64,000 nucleotides of DNA, from the NCBI GenBank assembly GCA_022559845.1, contig CM040128.1, positions 226,347,643-226,411,642 on the forward strand, read 5' to 3'. Under the pieces are notes generated by a model, which saw only the letters and a program-made list of their open reading frames with translations, was not told the DNA's origin and searched no databases. Position 1 is the first letter of the stretch. Each line of letters opens with the position of its first letter. This stretch comes from Amorphophallus konjac (Eukaryota > Streptophyta > Magnoliopsida > Alismatales > Araceae). Below, in pieces: positions 22,897 through 33,560 of the stretch. The translations under genes were made by a program, and so were the position numbers.

Positions 22897-24310
22897 TTAC
22901 TCTGTCCCCCGCTGGGCATCCCCGCGGGGACATATCTCTCTCAGCTCCCTAAGGTAAGCCTGTCGTGTCTCTAGAACCTCCTCAACCTCTGCTGGTAGGG
23001 TGCGCACCCTGCTCACCTCCCACATAATCAGCGCGCTCCTGACCGCCTGCTCGTCCTCCTCTTTCCCGATCCTCCTCGCCTGTAGCACGGGAAGGTGGGG
23101 TAGCGTCGGTAGCACGGTCCGGGGTAGTCCAACCTGTAGGTAGCACCTGTGTGGGCTGTACATCGCCAATGCAGTATCGCTCACGAGCCTCAAGTCCAAG
23201 CCCGCCCTCCGAGGTAGTCTGACAGTGGTGTCGTGGAGGAAGTCCGGGCGCATCACAAATCTATCCAGGGGCAGTCTGTGGAGGTACGGGCGCCACTGGT
23301 CCCTGGTCTTCATCTCGGCCGTCCTGCACTCAACCTGTGGAGAGAACCTGAAGGCGCCTCCTATGAAGTAAAGGGGATGGCTCCCGAAGATCCTGCTGAC
23401 AGTAGTGATATCCTCTCTCGGGATGAACTTCATCCTAACTCCCATCCAGCACTCCAATAGGATCATAGAGCCAAAGAGAGGGCCTCCTAAGGCCGCTGAG
23501 CTGAGACCCTCATACAAGTAGGCTAAGATGGCCTGGGAGATGGAAAGACCCTGCCACAGGCCGTTGATGGTGCTAAGTAAGGGAATCTCTAACACATGGT
23601 CAGCCGAAGGGAAGAGGATGGCCCCGCACAGGCAGATAGATGCAGCTTTGGCTATGGCCTCGGTCCACCCACATTTATTCTTGCAATGCTCTACTACCCA
23701 CTAACTAAGTGGAAGGAGGTAAATATGACGAGGACCTACAAAGGTACGAATGTCTTTGCTGTCTGGTATGAACCCTCTTAGGATGAGTTTTGGGTCTATA
23801 GGGGCAACAGTGTGGCATATCAAGTCTTCCTCCCCCACCTTGGACCTAGGGAATCCGAAGTAGGTCTCTACCTCCTCTAGTAGGATCGTGGCCTCAAAGG
23901 ATGGAAAGAAGAAGGTATGGGTCTGAGGATGCCATGTTTCTATCAAAGCTGAGATGCTGTGCCAATCTAATGAGAGCTTAGGGTAGTTCTGGCCTAAGAC
24001 TAAAAGGGAATGTAGGTGCCAGGATTTGAGAAGACAAGTCACCCCTAGGGGCAAAGCACGGATCATGGGAGCCACCCATTTCAAACCAGAATAGCGCCTC
24101 GGGCCCGGAAGGAGCTGGAAGAAGAGGAGAGAGAACGTAAGAGAGAGAGGACACATAAGTAAAGTTGACTAAAAGAAGTTGAATGAACCATGATGAGCTT
24201 ACCTCTCTCATAGGAGTAGCACTGAGATGCCGTGGGAATGAGCTTAGCCGTTGGAGCACTTCCCGCTCCTTTCTGGCCGGTATTACCCCTTCAAAAGATG
24301 GTCCTTCCAT
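22897..24310 (-). pseudogene. Antisense gene 2 of element A: PMD/DUF7745-like protein
   Basis: Two exons on the minus strand: 24310-24203 (starts MEGPSFEG) and 24114-22897, joined by an 88-bp intron with GT (GTAAGC) and AG (TTCTTCCAG) ends in phase 0; about 441 codons. LDWHSISALIETWHPQTHTFFFPSFEATILLEEVETYFGF fits the plant mobile domain signature (W-x-P-x-T-H-T-F...LEDV), and ICLCGAILFPSA...QAILAYLYEGLSSAALGGPLFGSMILLECW fits the later half of DUF7745-type proteins. The C-terminus is a charged helix (EVEEVLETRQAYLRELREI). One in-frame TAG at 23703-23701. It lies antisense to pol inside the element, so it travels with it. PMD proteins such as MAIN act in silencing; no function can be claimed for this copy. 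Confidence 0.7.
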
Positions 24311-24820
24311 AGAACATCCCTCTAGGGCCCTCTTCAGGAGGAATTGGTGATGAGAATCAAGGGTTTCAAGGTTTGGAAGGAAAGGGTTGTGTGAGCTGCG
24401 AATTTGGACTCCCCCCACTTATAGGGCTTGTTAGGAAGCCTAGGCCTCTTAGGATTAGGGTTGGATAGGTTCAGGACGGATTAGGATGAGGTGTGGATAG
24501 GTTCAAATCACCTTACCCTCGGGTTGAGGACTCTCCAGAGAGTCCCCTTTAAGGATCGTAGAGTATCCATTTGGACGGTCTTACGATAGACCGCCCATCA
24601 TATCGTGCGGTCCTCAGCTGACCGTTCATCTCCTACTAAAGAACCCGGATCCGACCACTTATGCGGCCCACTACAAACCGTTTGTCACTCAACACGGTTG
24701 GTATTAAACTATTCAAATCCTATTGGAGCGGTCTATTGAGAACCGTTTGTCACTTTGAGCAGCCCTGTGAGAACCGCCCATCTGGTCTGCCCTTTCTATC
24801 CACCTGCTCAACTAATAGGC
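24311..24820. repeat. Upstream region of antisense gene 2 with GCGGTC palindromes
   Basis: Contains at least five imperfect palindromes: 24573-24599 (GACGGTCTTACGATAGACC), 24606-24630 (GCGGTCCTCAGCTGACCG), 24661-24688, 24726-24753 and about 24,759-24,785. They match the palindromes in the LTRs and lie where a promoter for the minus-strand gene would be. Confidence 0.7.
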
Positions 24821-24825
24821 GTCAC

Positions 24826-24990
24826 TCCTCTCACTCAAGTCGGCGTGTACGTCGCTCATCTCACTCAAGTCGACGTGTACGTCCTCCTCTCACTCAAGTC
24901 GGCATGTCCGTCACTCTCATCTCACTCAAGTCGACGTGTACGTCACTCATCTCACTCAAATCGGCGTGTGCGTCCCTCTCTCAGGTCGGG
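24826..24990. repeat. 35-bp tandem repeat, five copies
   Basis: Unit approximates CTCACTCAAGTCGRCGTG plus TACGTCVCTCAT. Copies vary at a few bases. It sits between the palindromes upstream of antisense gene 2 and the 3' end of antisense gene 1. No coding potential. Confidence 0.85.
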
Positions 24991-25241
24991 CACACCTCTC
25001 AATCTTGCATGTTTGCTTTACCCCCTCTAGTAGCTAAATCACGTTCATTCATGCATACATACAGTCACCCACAAAAATCAAAACAAAAACATGCATACCA
25101 TTATCATATCATATCACATCATGTACAAAAGACAGGCCCAGTACACAGTCAAGCTTGTCCCTCTCCTTGGCCCCCGTCGCTGTCTCCACCGCCCTCATGC
25201 CTCTTTGGGGGAGGCATCGCTGAGGTCGCCTCATCATGCCG

Positions 25242-28200
25242 TCACTGGCGCTGCTCCTCCTCCTCGTTCCTCCGATGGCCGGAAGAACCAGTGAAATAAC
25301 TCCTCACGGAGCCGTGGGTGCCGTGGCTGCCACTCGCAGTCGCCTTGCTGCGCTCCCGACTCGCCTCCTTCAGACCCTCCACCTTTCCCTCCAACCTGGC
25401 AACCTGTAGATGGGCCTGCTCTGCCTCACTCCGGTAATGCTCTGCCTCTGCCCGGTAACGGTCCACCTCGGTAGCACCGGCTCGTAGTCGCTCTAGCTCA
25501 GCCCGGAGGAGTGCCATCTCCATTGCGTCTGCCGGTCGACTCCGCGCGGCCTCCTCGCGCACCCGGGCCACCTCTTCCCTAGCCACTACCCGGCTCTGCT
25601 CCAGCTCTGTCTGGAGGCGGGTCAGCTCGGCCGTCTGCATATCATTATTAGGCAGTTGCATAAGCATTTCATTCATAAGCACAATAAGCAAGGGGGAGTT
25701 TAGAATTGCGTACCCTCTCAGTGAGCGCCACCTCGGCCGCCTTGGCCAGCGCTACCATCCGAGTGAACTCCGCATCTCTCGCAGCCCGGTCGGCCAGAGT
25801 CTGGGTCGTAGAGGAGGAAGGGGCATCTGGTCTCACCCTATGAGCACCCTCGGCATGCTGCATCCAAATACTCCATGTCAGTCACATGCATAATCATAAT
25901 CATATAGAATTGCATAATTTAAAGAGTGTAAGGTGTAGAAGACTCACCAGTAAGGCCAGGGCCTGCCGGGCCTCATCCTGCTCCCTGATGGTAGAGTGCA
26001 GAAGTCCCTGCAACTCCGCCACTCGTCCCGCAGGGTCCAGCTGCATTTAGAAGCCCATGTGTCAGTGCATCATCATATAGGAATCATAAGCATAATAGAA
26101 AGAATTCAAGTTTAGAAGTCGTACCGGTCAGTGAGCACCCCGGAAAACCTGGTCCCGATAGTGGCGTGCGTACGCGGTGTAGTACGCGCTGTCGCTCTCA
26201 GCCCGGGCGGTCACCACTCGCCCTCGTGCGATCCAGTCGGCAATCTGGGTGGCGTTCCTCGTGGTCCAGTCGTACGCCTCACGGAGTCCTCGTGTCGTCC
26301 TCGTCACTCGCTCCCCCGCCTTCTCAGGCGTAGGGAACTCCACCACAGGCTGATGGACCCCGATGGTCCTCATCACCAATCTGAAGTGTAGTGGCTCCAC
26401 CACATTCATGCAGTGAAGCCACACGTCTCGTCCGGAGAAGGCGAGGGCCTCAGTCACCCACGGCTGGCCCTCCTGGCTCTCCCCCGTGTAGGGTGTCCAC
26501 CGTACCTGCATAGAATAAAAAGTCTCATCAGCATCATCATATAAGAATTGCATTAAAATGTCCGAGTATCTGAGTCTAGAAGCATACCGAGGTATACGGT
26601 AGAGAGTCTAGGTCGTCCTGCAACTCCCGGACCTGTCGTCTCACGGCCGCCATCTCCCGAGGTGATGTCCACCTCCGTGCAATCGGCAGGAGCCCAGGAC
26701 GGGTCTCCTCGCCTCTGCCCAGCCCACGCAGGTACACGTAGGCCCACACCTGCATCATAGCACTGTGTCAGCATGTAGGAAACACACAGAGTTGCATAAT
26801 TAAGTCTAGGATAAGAGTCGTACTTGGAGTAAGGGGGAGAAGCCCCCAAGCATCATCCGACGCGCCGTCGAACTCAGAGTGTCGAAGAGGAAGGCAAGGG
26901 CTGCCGCTCCCCAAGCGTAGTCGCCCACGTGCTCCAGATCCTGGAGGAAGGGAAGGAACCGGCAGCTCATCACGTCCGCTCGCGTGGAGAAGAGGAGTCA
27001 CCCGAGCATCAGCATCAGAAACCACCTCAGCACTCGGTCAGCCTCCACTCCTGGTCCTGCAGCAACTCTCGGCCGTGCCAGCCCTATCAGCCACTCCAGG
27101 TGCTCCTCCGGCTGCTCGCCAACCGCAATGCCCACTCATCGTAAACCCAGGCTGTCCTGGAGAGCAGCCTGGGGTAGGAGGGTCGATTGCCGCTCAGGGC
27201 GCCGCAGCTGTAAGCCCAGCAACTCCCAAGCCAACCCCCGGTAGTCGGGAAAGGTAGTCCAGCTAATCGGTGACCCGTGCGCGCGTAGGCCCGTGAGCCT
27301 GGCCACATCCTCTAGCGTGGGGACCATATGCCCCAATGGGAAAAGGAATGTCCGACTCACTGGGTCCCAGCGGTCGTGCAGGGCATAGAGCAGAGCTACG
27401 TCGAAGAGACACACCTCAATACTCAGGAAGGGGGCGAACCCCATGGCAGCCAACCGCTCCCTCTGGAAGTCCGGCAGCGCCAAGTACACTGCGTGGACCT
27501 GTAGCCACGAGGTGCGGGTCCTATGCTTCCCCTACATTCATTTCATTTATTGTTAGATGCATTTTAGTACCTTAGTTTTGCATTTTGTGTCATTCAAATA
27601 AGATCCTCAAGAATTCAACTCACAGCTTAAAGAACGGCCTTCCTTCTACCGTTCTTATCAGGGACGGTCCTATGGGAACCGCTTAGTTTTGCATTGTTTG
27701 GTTGCTGAACGGACCGATGTGGCCCGTTCATTGTTTGTGCGGTGACCCCTTCACCGTCCTGGATTGGTTCGGTTCGTTTGCTGTGTGATTGTGAACGGTC
27801 CTTCCAAGGCCGTATTGATTTGAGCGGCCCTATGTGGACCGCGTGTCTTGGTTTGTGCGGTTTCCGTTGAACCGCCCCACCATCATCTTCCCCGACGACG
27901 GTGGGCATCCCCCGGCCGGCAAGGAGGCTGCCACAGCCCCCAAACCAGCCCCCTAAGTCCTCTAAAACCCCCTAAACTAACATGCATGGCTTAAAAATGG
28001 AATAAAAGTGGAAATGGGGAGGGTTTTTAGGGCTCCTACCTCAGGGTCCCGTGGACTTTTGGCCGGTCTCTCCATCGGCGTTTCTTCCTCGACGACGGCG
28101 AGTTCTTCCTCGGCCGCCTCTATTCCCGATTCCTCCTCGACGGTGGACGGTGGCGGGGGCGCGTTCTCCTCGGCCATGGATGACGACGCCACCGCCACGG

Positions 28201-28273
28201 GTGGTGGTTCTTCGGTGCTCGCCGCCGCGGCGGTCGTCGACGGTGGTGGTACAGAGGTCCCCTCTTCGGCCAT
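25242..28273 (-). pseudogene. Antisense gene 1 of element A: plant mobile domain protein with C-terminal coiled coil
   Basis: Seven exons, all joined in phase 0 with GT-AG introns: 28273-28040, 27531-26824, 26749-26588, 26505-26125, 26040-25948, 25857-25714, 25634-25242; about 704 codons. Exon 1 is Ala/Glu/Pro-rich (starts MAEEGTSVPPP). Exon 2 has the plant mobile domain: GFAPFLSIEVCLFDVALLYA..., RWDPVSRTFLFPLGHM, PTLEDVARLTGL, then RFLPFLQDLEHVGDYAWGAA and FSPLLQ joining VWAYVYL of exon 3. Exons 5-7 are a long Arg/Glu/Ala-rich coiled coil. Three in-frame TGA codons (27138-27136, 27000-26998, 26130-26128) each sit where CGA would fit. The gene is antisense to pol. PMD proteins (MAIN/MAIL family) are tied to transposon silencing and are often carried by plant elements. 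Product activity is unknown. Confidence 0.8.
27620..27880. repeat. GCGGTC-type palindromes inside intron 1 of antisense gene 1
   Basis: About seven imperfect palindromes in 260 bp, for example GAACGGTCCTTCCAAGGCCG, GAGCGGCCCTATGTGGACCG and GTGCGGTGACCCCTTCACCG. Arms keep pairing although the bases differ from copy to copy. The intron spans 28039-27532. Confidence 0.7.
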
Positions 28274-28429
28274 CCCTGGACGCCTCGCTTGATGCTTCTG
28301 GCGCATTGAGAGCGAGGAGGAGAGGTAGGGGGAAGGGTTGAGAAGGGTGGAATGGCCCTGGGTAGCCTTCGTTCCCTCCACCGTCGGTTACAGTGGAGGA
28401 AGACGAAGGGTACATTTTTTTTCGAAGTT

Positions 28430-28600
28430 ACAGGAGTTGAGCGGTCTAGCGATAGACCGTCCATTGTTTGTGCCGTTCGCCACAGACCGTGTATACTCAA
28501 CGATAAGCTTTCTAAGTCGGTTCAAATTCCCTGATATATGCGGCTAGTCCTTAACCGTTCTAATTAGAGCGGTTTGTTCGTAACCGTGCATTCTTTAATA
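28430..28600. repeat. GCGGTC-type palindromes upstream of antisense gene 1
   Basis: Four copies, including GAGCGGTCTAGCGATAGACC at about 28,440 and ATGCGGCTAGTCCTTAACCG at about 28,540. They lie 170-330 bp upstream of the ATG at 28273 on the minus strand. Confidence 0.65.
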
Positions 28601-29538
28601 TTGGTTGCATTTCAGTTGATGAATTTTGATGTTATTGCAAATCTTGCTAACAAATTTCGTGTGCAGTAGTCCAAACTTTCGCTTGCCGTTTCACCTGTAT
28701 AGGTAAGTCAGGTATGGCCTTCTATCCCTATCACCTTTATTGCATTACTATATGGTATTATATTATATTATCTCGAGAACCAGTCGGTTACTTATGTGTT
28801 CCAGGATCTGATGTTCCCCTTCAACAAAAATGATGATGATCCAGTTTCACAAATTTAATCTTCGGATAGGCCGTTAAGTTGAGATGTCACGGGGAGGATG
28901 GTTCTATCCTGCACGCTGTGGTTGCGGATGGTATCTTGACTCTGATTCTCCCAACTTAGCAATATTATTCTTGAGTATTTTATATTTTAATCTTTCTTCG
29001 CATTTGTCTTTACAAATTTCTTTTATTTTAGCCCAGCATGCATCATACGCATCTCTTGAGCTTTCATGCCCCTTGGTTTGCTCGAAGAATGTCCAATCAA
29101 TAATGGTCAGCCGTATGTTCGAATGCTCGAGTAAGAAGAACTAATTCCACTCTCAATTGGAAGGTCTTCTTGAATCGGTTTGCGTTGGTTTGATTGATTG
29201 AAAGGACCCCGTCTGGAGCTTTAGGTTTTTTTTCCTTTTGTGGCTCCCTCATTGGACCGCGGGATTGTGTCCCCCATGAGGTTGGTCTTGTCGATTTGTT
29301 TTCATTTTAGTTTAGTTCCTCCAGACGGGTGTTGCTTTTGGTTTAATCGTTCCGTATGATTGATTCAAAGTTTTCCCGAAGATTCATGACCCTTGTTGGT
29401 AGAAACGGGTGTCGTTTTACCTTAACTCCCGCTTTTCCGGTCCACTCTGCTGCATTTCCGCTCCAGCTCCATGTTCCATGTCACCTCCGCTTCACCTCCG
29501 CTCACTCCCCTGCAAAGAGGACGTTAAGGAGGGGCATC
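28601..29538 (+). other. Element A 3' untranslated region and polypurine tract
   Basis: AT-rich, no supported gene. AAGGAGGGG at 29527-29535, four bases before the 3' LTR, is the likely polypurine tract. Confidence 0.6.
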
Positions 29539-31262
29539 TGTTGACACCCGTTTTATGCCGATAAGCTGAGTCGTTTCTCTTACTCCCATTAGTTGATGCC
29601 CTAAGTTGTCCATCATTCATTGGGCCATTTTTTTTTTGGCACGTCCTGGGCCCATTTTATGGGTAGCCTCCCTCCTTGTTAAAGTCCGTATCAATTCAGG
29701 GCTTATTGGACCTTGGCTTTGATTAATTATGAAAGTCAAGTATCCAAGAGCATGAACGGTCCAACATCAGCCGTTCAGTACTGGGGCGGTTGAACCCACA
29801 CCGTTTATACATTTTGGCTAATTTCTGAGGATTTTCTGAATATTCACCGACATGCTTTTTGTGCGGCACTCTCAGGCCCGTTCAAACAAAGGGACGGGCG
29901 AATTCAAACCGCCTATATCTCAGAGTCCTACGCGTGCCAATTTCTCAGATAATTATTCAATTATTTGAATTATCACCGACAAGGTTAGAACGGTCGATGG
30001 TTGGCCGCCCTACATTTGAACGGGCTTAGTAGAACCGTGCATCTTTCAGTGTCCAACGGCGGACGTTTCGGTCGGTTCGAGCGATAATTGGGTTAATTTC
30101 CTGATTTTCTGAATTTCCACCGACAGTGTTGGACGGTCTTTAAGGGACCGCCCATCCTCTTGAGCGGTCTATCGTAAGACCGTTCATCCTGTCGAGTGGT
30201 GATTTTTAACAGTTTTTTATCCCTTTTATGCATGGTTTTATCCCTGACTTCTCTTGTCGATTTCTCCGTGGATAATCAACCTTTTTTGATGCCGTTTCGA
30301 CTGGATAAAAGATTATGATAATATCTACGATTTATCTTTTATAATTTTGACCTAAAAATAGCTCTAAACCCTAGTTTCGGTGCTGGCTTTCTAGGCTCTA
30401 TAAATAGACCCTAATGGCCAGACTGAAGAGGGGGGGGGGGAATTTTTGGTCGACGGCGAAGCCCTGCCGCACTCTTGAGCGACCTAGCACCAAGGAGGGA
30501 GGCTTTTCACGTCCATATAAGCCTCCGGTTCAGGGAGTAGTTTGGTTTTGGATCCTTTTGTTTATAGTCTTCATCACTCTCCTTTCATTGCATGCATCGT
30601 TTTCTCCATACGCCCCCATTCTGTCTCATTATCATGCACACATACACCCATGTTTTTGTCATCCTAGGGGTTTAAAACCCCCAGGTATTCCCCTTGCCAT
30701 TCGTTTATGTTCATTTCTTCTTATATTGACATTTACTACACCGTCCAGTTCTAATTTAGGTCTTTTCTGTGTGTTTCTTACGTTAGTTTGCAGGTCAGCA
30801 ATCATCAGCACGAGGCCCATCCCCTCTGGCCGGTCGGAGAGGGTGGAGGTTGGACCCCTTGCAACTTACTGCGTGGTGGACTTGTGCGGTTTTCAGACAG
30901 CCGTTCAACATCGTGTGCGGTGCATAAAGCACCGTTCATCCTGTTGGTGCGGTCAACAGAGCGCCGTCCTTCCTCCAGTGGTAGTTCCTCCCGCACCCTC
31001 TGCAGCGCACTTAGGCGGTCTATCGTAAGACCGTACATCCAGTAGGTGGCCCTCAAAGAGCCGTTCATCTCTTCAGCGCTGCATCTTAGGCGAGTACTCC
31101 CCCTCTTTCCAAGGTACGGCGTGTCCATCACGTCCGGCACCTTGGTGGCGATCACGGTCCTTTTGTTCTCTATTCTCCTCTTGTCCTTGTTACTTGCTCA
31201 TCGCATATTATTCCACCATGATGCATATTGATCTTTAGTAGGAGGAGAGAAATATATCTACA
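29539..31262 (+). repeat. Element A 3' LTR (1724 bp)
   Basis: Starts TGTTGACACC after the polypurine tract and ends CTACA directly before the right AGCGT. It holds the same TATA box (30399-30407) and the same palindromes as the 5' LTR; about 45 single differences separate the two copies. Confidence 0.93.
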
Positions 31263-31267
31263 AGCGT
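31263..31267. repeat. Element A target-site duplication, right copy
   Basis: AGCGT, identical to 8835-8839. After removing A and one copy, the B gag frame reads without interruption. Confidence 0.92.
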
Positions 31268-32067
31268 CCGATAAGGAAGGCAGTCTGTTCTGGGGACAGG
31301 CGCCCGCTGAAGCAAAGAAGAAAAAGAAACAAAAGAAGAAGAAGAGAAAGGCCGCTAAGGCCGATAAAGTGCAGATTGTCTCCTGGAATACTCTGTCAGC
31401 ACTCTTCAACCTGCCCGGAGAGGAGGAAGAAGAGGAAATTTGCTTCACACCCCCTATCGGGGGAGGCAAGGCCGAGGCCGCAACTGCTGCACATGCAACC
31501 CGGTTAGGCCAGAAATGGGGGCGCCAGCCGCCGTCCAACCACAACATTATATTCAGGGGAGAGCAGCCCTACAAGACACCTCCCCCGGAGGTCAAGGGAG
31601 TCCAGATCCATCCTCTGCCAGGCCTATATAACAAGAGTGGGGGCAAGGCAGTCCCTTCATTTCTTGAATTCATGAGGATGTCTAAGGGGAAGTAGCCATG
31701 CCGGGAGGCTAACCTTGCACCCAGGGGTGTTCTCCCGCAGCCAGCAGAGTCAGCCGAAGCCCCAAATACAGATGGAGTTTGCCCTGTAGCGGTTGATGAG
31801 GAACAACGAGGATCCGGTGCTAACCAGAAAGGTGCCGAGTCCGGGGTAGATGAAGCGGGTCCGTCAGGGGCCGCAACTCAGGACTCTCCCAAGCCAAGGT
31901 GGGCTGAAGAGATGAAGCTTTCCAATGTCGGAGCTAGGAGCCGGATAATGAAACTACTCAAGAAGCTCCCTGCTAGATTCACAATTTGGGAGATCCTCTC
32001 TTAGAGTGAAGAGACTCGGCAGGCGATCATCACTGCTCTACAGACGCCTGCTCATTTCGAGACCTGC
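31268..32067 (+). pseudogene. Element B gag-pol junction region
   Basis: Continues from ...EEADIA at 8839. First comes a Lys-rich basic patch (AEAKKKKKQKKKKRKAAKADK) and VQIVSWNTLSALFNLP..., then IHPLPGLYNKSGGKAVPSFLEFMRM and a TAG at 31693; the frame continues through ALPARFTIWEILS-like sequence with a second TAG near 32,002. The region ahead of the protease in Tat elements has this composition. No enzymatic motif. Confidence 0.65.
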
Positions 32068-33560
32068 TTGGCTGAAGCAATGCCAAAAGCCAACATGACC
32101 TTCACTCCAGAGGATATGCTACTACCTACCATCAGCCACAACAGGCTGCTGTACATGAAGGGGTACCTGAATGGAAGGGAGCTGAACAGGATTCTGGTCG
32201 ATCCTGGTGCAGCAGTCAACATTCTGCCCTATAGAATATATGAGAGGCACCACTTCGATGTGCATCTCAAGAAAGTCAGGGATATGCGTATCGCCGACTT
32301 CAATCAGGTGGCGGAGTTCACACTTACCCTGGCGGATTTCACTACGACGGTGCAGTTCCATGTCATCGACTCCCGCACCTCGTACAAGGCGCTTCTCGAC
32401 CGCCCATGGCTGCTGAGAACATGGTGGTGCCCTCTATGCTCCACCAATGTATCAAATACAGTCTCCAGGGGAAGGAGGAGAGGATATTTTCTAACCTTCA
32501 CCCGTTCGAGGTATTTGAATGTCACTTGGCGGACGCCAACCTATATGCGGGGCCTTCTCAGAAGACCTCTGAAGCCAAGACCCCTGCGGGGGAATCAACA
32601 GGCGCGTCCGGTGACAATTGGTATCCACCACCGCCGCACGGTTATGTCAAGCCCAATGTGGTCTCTCATATCACCGTACCTGGGGAAGTGGGCAGAATAG
32701 CACCCCCAACGTTATACCCCGAAGCTAATGAAGTTCAGGTCAGTCGGCATCACAATGACATTGGAGTCCCGGACGGTCTCACCAAGCCGATTCCCGTCCT
32801 CGATGACCCCACTGTCGAGCCTTTCAAAGCTTGGGAGGTGACACAGGTAGATGGACCCAACAGCTTGTTCTATACGGCTGAAGAGCACCCTACTTGGGAA
32901 GACACATACTGCTGCCTCCCCGAAGATATAGACAATCCGTCAGTTCCCGTCAATGGTCTGGCGTTCACAACCGACCGGATGGCCAAGATGTTCCAGAAGC
33001 AACATATCCCCTCTGATCAATCTCATAAAAACAAAGAAGCTTTCCAAAAAATGTGGCATCCCGCAAGTCTTGACAAGGAACTGAGGCGCGTCTCTCAACA
33101 TCCAGGGTTGGGCTTCACCCTGGAAGAATATTATTACAGTGGGCGATACGAGGTGGACACCATCTCCACCTTCTACCCTGCTGAAGACAGCCCACTGGGG
33201 GCAACTTTTGATGAATACCCAGCGGAAGCTGAATATGTTGAGCCGGCTGAGCCCGGAAATCAAGAAGCGGAGACCGTGATCCTTTGCCGATGCTGGGAGC
33301 GGATCTATCCCGAAGAGGCGGCCTTTCAAGCCAAATTTAATACTGCTAGCAGCAGCGCGGCTGAAGATGTTGAAGAAGCAGAGACCTCTCCCTCCAGTGG
33401 AGTACTACTAATGATTACCTCAGCACCTCTCCTGCAATTGGGGAAACATCAACCGACTCCGATCAAGAGGCACATGCTGCCAGGAAAGAAAATGCCACTT
33501 CTACGGAACATACAACTGCCTCAGAGGGTGAGACCTCCTCAACCTCTGCTATAAGACTGG
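32068..33560 (+). pseudogene. Element B protease and spacer
   Basis: RILVDPGAAVNILPYRIYE contains the protease active-site aspartate but with P where S/T is normal (DPGA), and ALLDRPWL has D for the G of ILGRPWL. A frame change at about 32,405 follows, and the normal continuation ENMVVPSMLHQCIKYSLQGKEERIF is in the next frame. The rest (to 33,554) is an acidic spacer between protease and reverse transcriptase. Two key substitutions and the frameshift make the protease inactive. Confidence 0.75.

Larger units (their letters stand above)
8840..31262 (+). mobile_element. Element A: 22.4 kb Tat-type Ty3/gypsy retrotransposon with two antisense genes
   Basis: Flanked by AGCGT duplications and bounded by LTRs of 1723 and 1724 bp (start TGTTGACACC, end CTACA). 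Order: 2.7 kb leader, gag, protease with G-patch, reverse transcriptase, RNase H, archaeal-type RNase H, integrase, then 8 kb with two minus-strand intron-containing genes and short repeats, then polypurine tract and 3' LTR. Large size and extra antisense ORFs downstream of pol are known for Tat-lineage elements (maize Grande carries one). LTRs differ at about 45 positions by eye (near 2.7%), so insertion is not very recent, and gag-pol has about ten stops and three frame changes. Confidence 0.93.

Noticed and set aside
22897..28273. Antisense PMD-type genes as ordinary host genes with the element around them
   Set aside because: They lie between integrase and the polypurine tract of one element with matching LTRs and target duplication, and B has a similar antisense gene at the same place.
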